This document shows positions 59,405 through 64,000 of a DNA stretch of 64,000 nucleotides, one piece after another. The position numbers and the translations under genes are program-made. A model generated the notes under the pieces. It saw only the letters and a list, made by a program, of their open reading frames with translations. It was not told the origin of the DNA and made no database searches. The stretch's first letter is position 1; each line of letters opens with the position of its first letter. Source of the stretch: Gautieria morchelliformis (taxonomy: Eukaryota > Basidiomycota > Agaricomycetes > Gomphales > Gomphaceae); NCBI GenBank assembly GCA_015179125.1, contig WHVA01000265.1, positions 86,807 to 150,806 of the forward strand, written 5' to 3'.

Positions 59405-60664
59405 TTGGTCATTGTCTTAGTATCGGCTCTTATCTCCTTGAGTATCTTTGGTTGTGGCTTCGTCATTAGTGTTGCCCTCACAGAAGATCAAGCTCATAGG
59501 ACGACCCCACACACTTTTCTTAACCAGCCTTCATCTCAGCCTATGGCAGACCAACTCCCAGACGCATACTGGGACTCCCTGGGTGACCATGGGCCATTTC
59601 TTCAAGGCCTCCTTTCCAGCCAAGCACAGCAGCTGCAGCAACTTCAACTGCAGAATCAGGAACTGCACAGTCAGATTGTTAACGTTCACGACCACTTAGC
59701 CAATGCTGCTGCCAACGCTGCTGTTGCTGCTGCTCAAGCCCTTGCGCCCTCAGTACCTCACAGTGTCCCTCCATCTACTCGCTCTATCAAAGCAGCGGAA
59801 CCGGAGAAGTTCAATGGAGACCGTGCAGAGACTGAAGGGTTTATCAGGTCTATCAGATTGTCCATCGCTGTCCAGCCGGCATCCTTCCCAGATGAGCGCA
59901 CAAAGATCCTATATGCTCTTTCCTTCATGACAGGAGGCTCTGCGGAGATATGGGCACACAACGAGACACAGGCTGTCATTGATGGCACCTCCTCTATATC
60001 CACTCTGGAGGGGTTCATTAAACGTGTGGAGGAGGCCTTTGGTGACCCAGATCGTGTCAGAACGGCTCGCACTAAACTGCATGACCTTAGGATGGCATCA
60101 GGAATGTCAGCAGATGAATACACGGCTCAATTTGAGATCCTGGCAGGCAGGACAGGCTTTAATGATGAGGCACTCGAGGATGCCTATGCTCGTGGCCTTC
60201 CAGCAGGTATCCTTGATAAGATCCACGCCCAGCCCTTTCTTCCATCCAACCTCAAAGCCTGGAAGGAAGCAGCCTGTCAGATTGACCGCAATCATCGCTG
60301 TCTGTTAGAGGTCAGGAAGGCACAGACACCTCATGTCCCTAATCGCCCTCCTCCTGCCCGTCCACTCCACACTCCTGCTACGGCTCCTGTTGTCACAGCA
60401 CCACCCAGTAATGCGACACCTATGGACATTGACTCATCCCGCCGCCGCACCGAAACACGGACCTGCTACAACTGTAAGAGACCTGGTCACATTTCACCAG
60501 ACTGTCCTGAACCTCGCAAGCCACGAATCCGCGCAAACCTCACGGAGGCGGACATTGCAGCAATTGTCTCTAAATCTGTGGCAGCGGCAATGGAGGAACG
60601 CAAACAGAAGGTGGAAGCCCCTGTCCAAGATGAAGGAAAGGGTTTTTATGCCAGTCAGCGGTGA
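59405..60664 (+). CDS. Ty3/gypsy gag with CCHC zinc knuckle
   Basis: Structural protein of the retrotransposon particle. The likely start is ATG 59543 (MADQLPDAYWDSLGDHGPFL), inside a longer open frame. A Gln/Leu-rich coiled coil is followed by the gag core (AAEPEKFNGDRAETEGFIRS, LYALSFMTGGSAEIWAHNET, LEGFIKRVEEAFGDPDRVRT) and a CCHC knuckle CYNCKRPGHISPDC near residue 350 of the start at 59405. It ends at TGA 60662-60664, intact. It overlaps the pol frame by about 30 bases, where a -1 slippery heptamer lies (60640-60646). Confidence 0.9.
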   Translation: MVIVLVSALISLSIFGCGFVISVALTEDQAHRTTPHTFLNQPSSQPMADQLPDAYWDSLGDHGPFLQGLLSSQAQQLQQLQLQNQELHSQIVNVHDHLANAAANAAVAAAQALAPSVPHSVPPSTRSIKAAEPEKFNGDRAETEGFIRSIRLSIAVQPASFPDERTKILYALSFMTGGSAEIWAHNETQAVIDGTSSISTLEGFIKRVEEAFGDPDRVRTARTKLHDLRMASGMSADEYTAQFEILAGRTGFNDEALEDAYARGLPAGILDKIHAQPFLPSNLKAWKEAACQIDRNHRCLLEVRKAQTPHVPNRPPPARPLHTPATAPVVTAPPSNATPMDIDSSRRRTETRTCYNCKRPGHISPDCPEPRKPRIRANLTEADIAAIVSKSVAAAMEERKQKVEAPVQDEGKGFYASQR

Positions 60665-63600
60665 AAGACATGCCCCGCTCGACGAATCGGTTTTCAGTTC
60701 TCGAAACATGTACAATAGGGATCACAGGCGATATGATGCATCCTTCTCCTATCCCTGATCGAACTGAAACCAAACCAGCCATGCCAAAAACCCAACCCAT
60801 CGCTCCAGTTGCTAATGCAAACCTTCCAGTCCCTCTATATGTCTGTACTGCTGACCTCCGCCGATGCACCAAAGTACCTCTCAAGGTCCACTCCGTTGAC
60901 ACAGGGCATCCACTTGCAATTGACTCCCTCCTTGACAGTGGTGCTACAGGGATGCTCATCGATGTGGAGTTTGTAAGGGAACACAGACTTCGGACCCGTC
61001 CCCTACCCCATGCCATCCCCGTCTACAATATTGATGGTACCCCAAATGAGGCTGGCTCAATCAAGGAAGAAGTTGACCTCATTTGCACCTTTGGGGATCA
61101 TACGGAACGTGCCACATTCTCCGTCACGAGCCTTGGACGACTTGCCATCATTCTTGGTCACACATGGCTTGTTGAACACAACCCAGAAGTTGACTGGCAT
61201 ATAGGAGATGTGAAGATGACACGCTGTCCCAAGTCATGTGGGGGCAGACCTGTTGTCAGAGGGCCCACAGTCGAAACTGTTCCAGAAGAGAGTGTAGATC
61301 AAGAGGAGGTTCCCATACAGCACACCCACTCCCTACTTGAGGAAGGAGACAGGACCTTTGTCATCTTTGTGAATGAGAGTCCTGAAATGATTGGCGCAGG
61401 CTGGACTGTCTCCCAACAGCTTGCTGAACGGGCCAGCAAGTCTGCACCAGTCAGATCCTTCGAGGACCTTGTCCCCAAACCATACCAGGAGTTCAAGGAT
61501 GTGTTTTCTAAGGAGTCATTTGACCAACTGCCTCCTCGAAAGCCCTGGGACCATGCAATTGAGCTCACTCCAGGTGCACAACCCTTCAGCACAAAGGTTT
61601 ACCCAATGTCACCGGTTGAGCAAAGGGAACTGGATAACTTCCTTGAGGAGAACCTGAAGAGCCATCGTATCCGTCCTTCCAAGTCACCTATGGCATCTCC
61701 AGTCTTCTTTGTGAAGAAAAAGGACGGCAGTCTTAGATTTGTGCAAGACTACCGGAAGCTCAATGATATAACAATCAAGAATGCCTATCCTTTGCCCCTT
61801 GTTCCAGACATCATGAATAAGATTGCTGCTGGAAGGGCTAAATACTTCACAAAGCTTGACATTCGCTGGGGATATAATACTGTACGCATAAAAGAGGGAG
61901 ATGAGTGGAAGGCAGCCTTTCGGACAAATAGGGGCCTGTATGAACCTCTAGTCATGTTCTTTGGACTCACGAACAGCCCAGCAACCTTCCAGACGATGAT
62001 GAATGACATCTTCAAGAGTCTCATCGATGAAGGGGTTGTGGTGGTGTTCATGGACGACATTCTCATCTTCACAGAGTCGCTTGAAGAACATCGTAGGATT
62101 GTACGACGTGTCCTTGAAATCCTCCGGGCCAACAACCTGTACCTCAAACCTGAAAAAATGCCTATTTGAGCAACTAGAGGTGGAGTATCTCGGCCTCATC
62201 CTCTCTCAAGGACAGGTTGCCATGGACCCAGTCAAGGTTGCAGGGGTGCGGGGACTGGCCAATACCACGTAACGTCACTGAAGTCAAATCATTCCTTGGT
62301 TTCATCAACTTCTACCATAGATTTGTGGAAGACTCCTCACACATTGCAAAGCCCCTCAACCAGTTGACAAAACAGGATGCCCAATGGTCTTGGGATCCAA
62401 ATGGCCCAGAGCAAATGTCCTTCGACAAGCTCAAACTCCTCATCACCTCAACACCGATCCTTGTCTCCCTGATCAAGACAAACATTTCCGTCTTGAAACA
62501 GATGCCTCAGCCTATGCCACAGGAGCAGTACTGTCCCAGCTATGTGATGATGGCAAATGGCAGCCTGTGGGGTTTGTCTCCAAAAGCCTCAATGATGCTG
62601 AATGCAACTATGCCATCCATGACAAGGAGCTTCTTTCTGTGATTCGGGGATTAGAGGAATGGCGCCACATCTTAGAGGGAACGAAGCACAAGATTGAGAT
62701 TCTCAATGACCATCAGAATCTCACCTACTTCCGCACTGCACAAAACCTGAACCGTCGTCAAGCACACTGGTCACTCTACCTCTCTCGCTTTGATTTTGAG
62801 CTGATCCATCGTCCTGGTCGTCATTCAGCCAAGCCTGATGCACTCTCACGACGCGTGGATCATAAGCGGGGGGAGGAAGACAACCAAAATCAAGTCTTAC
62901 TTACCCCTGACTTGTTCCACATCAAGGCGAATCCTCCAGAGGCTGGCGCGCAGTTAGTCCCAGGTGAAGGTGATGCTTTCCTCAATCGAGTAAGGAACTG
63001 TGTAGACCGGGATGAAAAGGTTGTCAAGGCTCTCAAAGAACTGGGCTCCTCTGGAAATTTGCGAGGAGAAGAGTGGTCTGAACAGGATGGGCTTGTCCTC
63101 TATCACAACAAAGTGTACGTGCCGCTTGATGCAAAACTACGACATGACATAGTGAAAGCGCACCATGACATGCCTCTCACCGGTCACCCTGGTTGTTGGA
63201 GAACCACTGAACTAGTTGCTCGGAGTTACTGGTGGCCTGGGATGGGACGTTACATTGCAAAATACGTGAAGGCCTGTGACCTGTGCAACCGGACAAAAAC
63301 CTTCCCTGCTTCTCCCATTGGCAAGCTTCTACCAAACCGTATCCCAGACCATAGATGGCAGGTTATGTCTGTTGACTTGATCGTAGAACTGCCTACCAGT
63401 CATGGCTATGATGCTCTCCTTGTTGTCGTCGATCGCCTCTCAAAGCGTGCACATGTCATTCCACCACTTCAGATGTAACTTCGGTGGGAGTTGCCCGACT
63501 CTTCCGTGATCATGTTTGGAAACTTCATGGGCTCCCTGAAGAAATCATCAGTGATCGAGGCACACAGTTCATCTCCCAGTTCATGCGTGAACTGAACAAA

Positions 63601-64000
63601 CTTCTTGGTGTCAAAGTCGCTGCCTCTACTGCTTATCACCCCCAAACTGATGGACAGACTGAAAGGGTTAATCAGGAGATTGAGCAATACCTTTGACTAT
63701 TCATCAACCAGCGTTAGGATGATTGGTTTGAATGGATATCCTTGGCCGAGTTTGCCTATAACAACCGAATCCATGCCTCAACCCAGACTACACCCTTCAT
63801 GTTGGACAGTGGCCAACATCCAAGGCTGGGACTGGAACCAGTCCGGGAAACTCGACTTGAGGCCCTGGATGAGTTCACAACACGGATGGAAGCGGCCACA
63901 AGAGAAGCTCGTTCGGCCCTGTCCAAGGCAGCAGAGGACATGGCACGCTTCTATGACGTGCACCATAAAGCAGCCCCAGTTTATAAGCTTGGTGACAGGT
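60634..64000 (+). pseudogene. Ty3/gypsy pol (protease, RT, RNase H, integrase), four indels and stops, runs off window
   Basis: The pol frame opens after a TGA at 60631-60633. Domains in order: protease (LDSGATGMLI, about 60931), reverse transcriptase (KLDIRWGYNT, FMDDILIFT), RNase H (LETDASAYATGAVLSQ, ILNDHQNLTYF, RRQAHWSLYLSRF) and integrase (HHDMPLTGHPGC with [28 protein letters not shown]). One-base indels are needed near 62158, 62251, 62470 and 63464, three of them in short homopolymers. TGA at 63694-63696 and TAG at 63715-63717 follow. The element continues beyond 64000, so its 3' end and right LTR are unseen. Confidence 0.9.

Overview
This is a eukaryotic window, most likely from an agaricomycete (mushroom-forming basidiomycete). 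Short introns of about 40-65 bases with GT-AG ends interrupt the housekeeping genes. The genes resemble those of agaricomycetes, and the repeats are fungal (chromodomain Ty3/gypsy, copia, pogo-like DDE_1, Pif1/Helitron-type helicase). No rRNA, tRNA or CRISPR was seen.

The window has two halves. Positions 1 to about 28000 are gene-bearing: a RIF1-like telomere/replication-timing protein (-), a GC-rich stretch with one doubtful gene, transaldolase (+), a KHDC4-like KH-domain splicing protein (+), HMG-CoA reductase with a sterol-sensing domain (-), a decayed second copy of the HMG-CoA reductase 3' region, a truncated copia gag, a damaged hemerythrin-domain gene (+), cytosolic prolyl-tRNA synthetase (+), a secreted GPI-anchored protein (-) and a single-pass membrane protein (-). 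These are unlinked housekeeping and surface functions, not a pathway cluster.

Positions about 28000 to 64000 are a nested transposon graveyard. In order: a perfect 68-bp hairpin and a pogo-type DDE_1 transposase; a two-gene module on the minus strand (gene X plus a Pif1/Helitron-type helicase) carrying several TGA stops and a 1.4-kb insertion; a solo LTR with a perfect 5-bp target duplication; the 3' end of a chromodomain Ty3/gypsy element with extra ORFs after integrase; a region bounded by two copies of one LTR with matching GATGC flanks, containing a small TAC-flanked DNA element, an inverted DDE_Tnp_4 transposase relic, an inverted array of exon-like repeats, more LTR copies and a head-to-head gag palindrome; and finally a nearly complete Ty3/gypsy element that runs off the right edge.

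The best candidates for a second look are the hairpin whose arms equal a stretch of gene X, the helicase plus gene X module, the -1 frameshift signal in the gag/pol overlap at 60640, the shared CTCAGTG/CACTGAG hairpin of two LTR families, and the head-to-head gypsy ends around one LTR. Exon boundaries were read by eye from splice signals and frame continuity; family names rest on recognised motifs, not searches.
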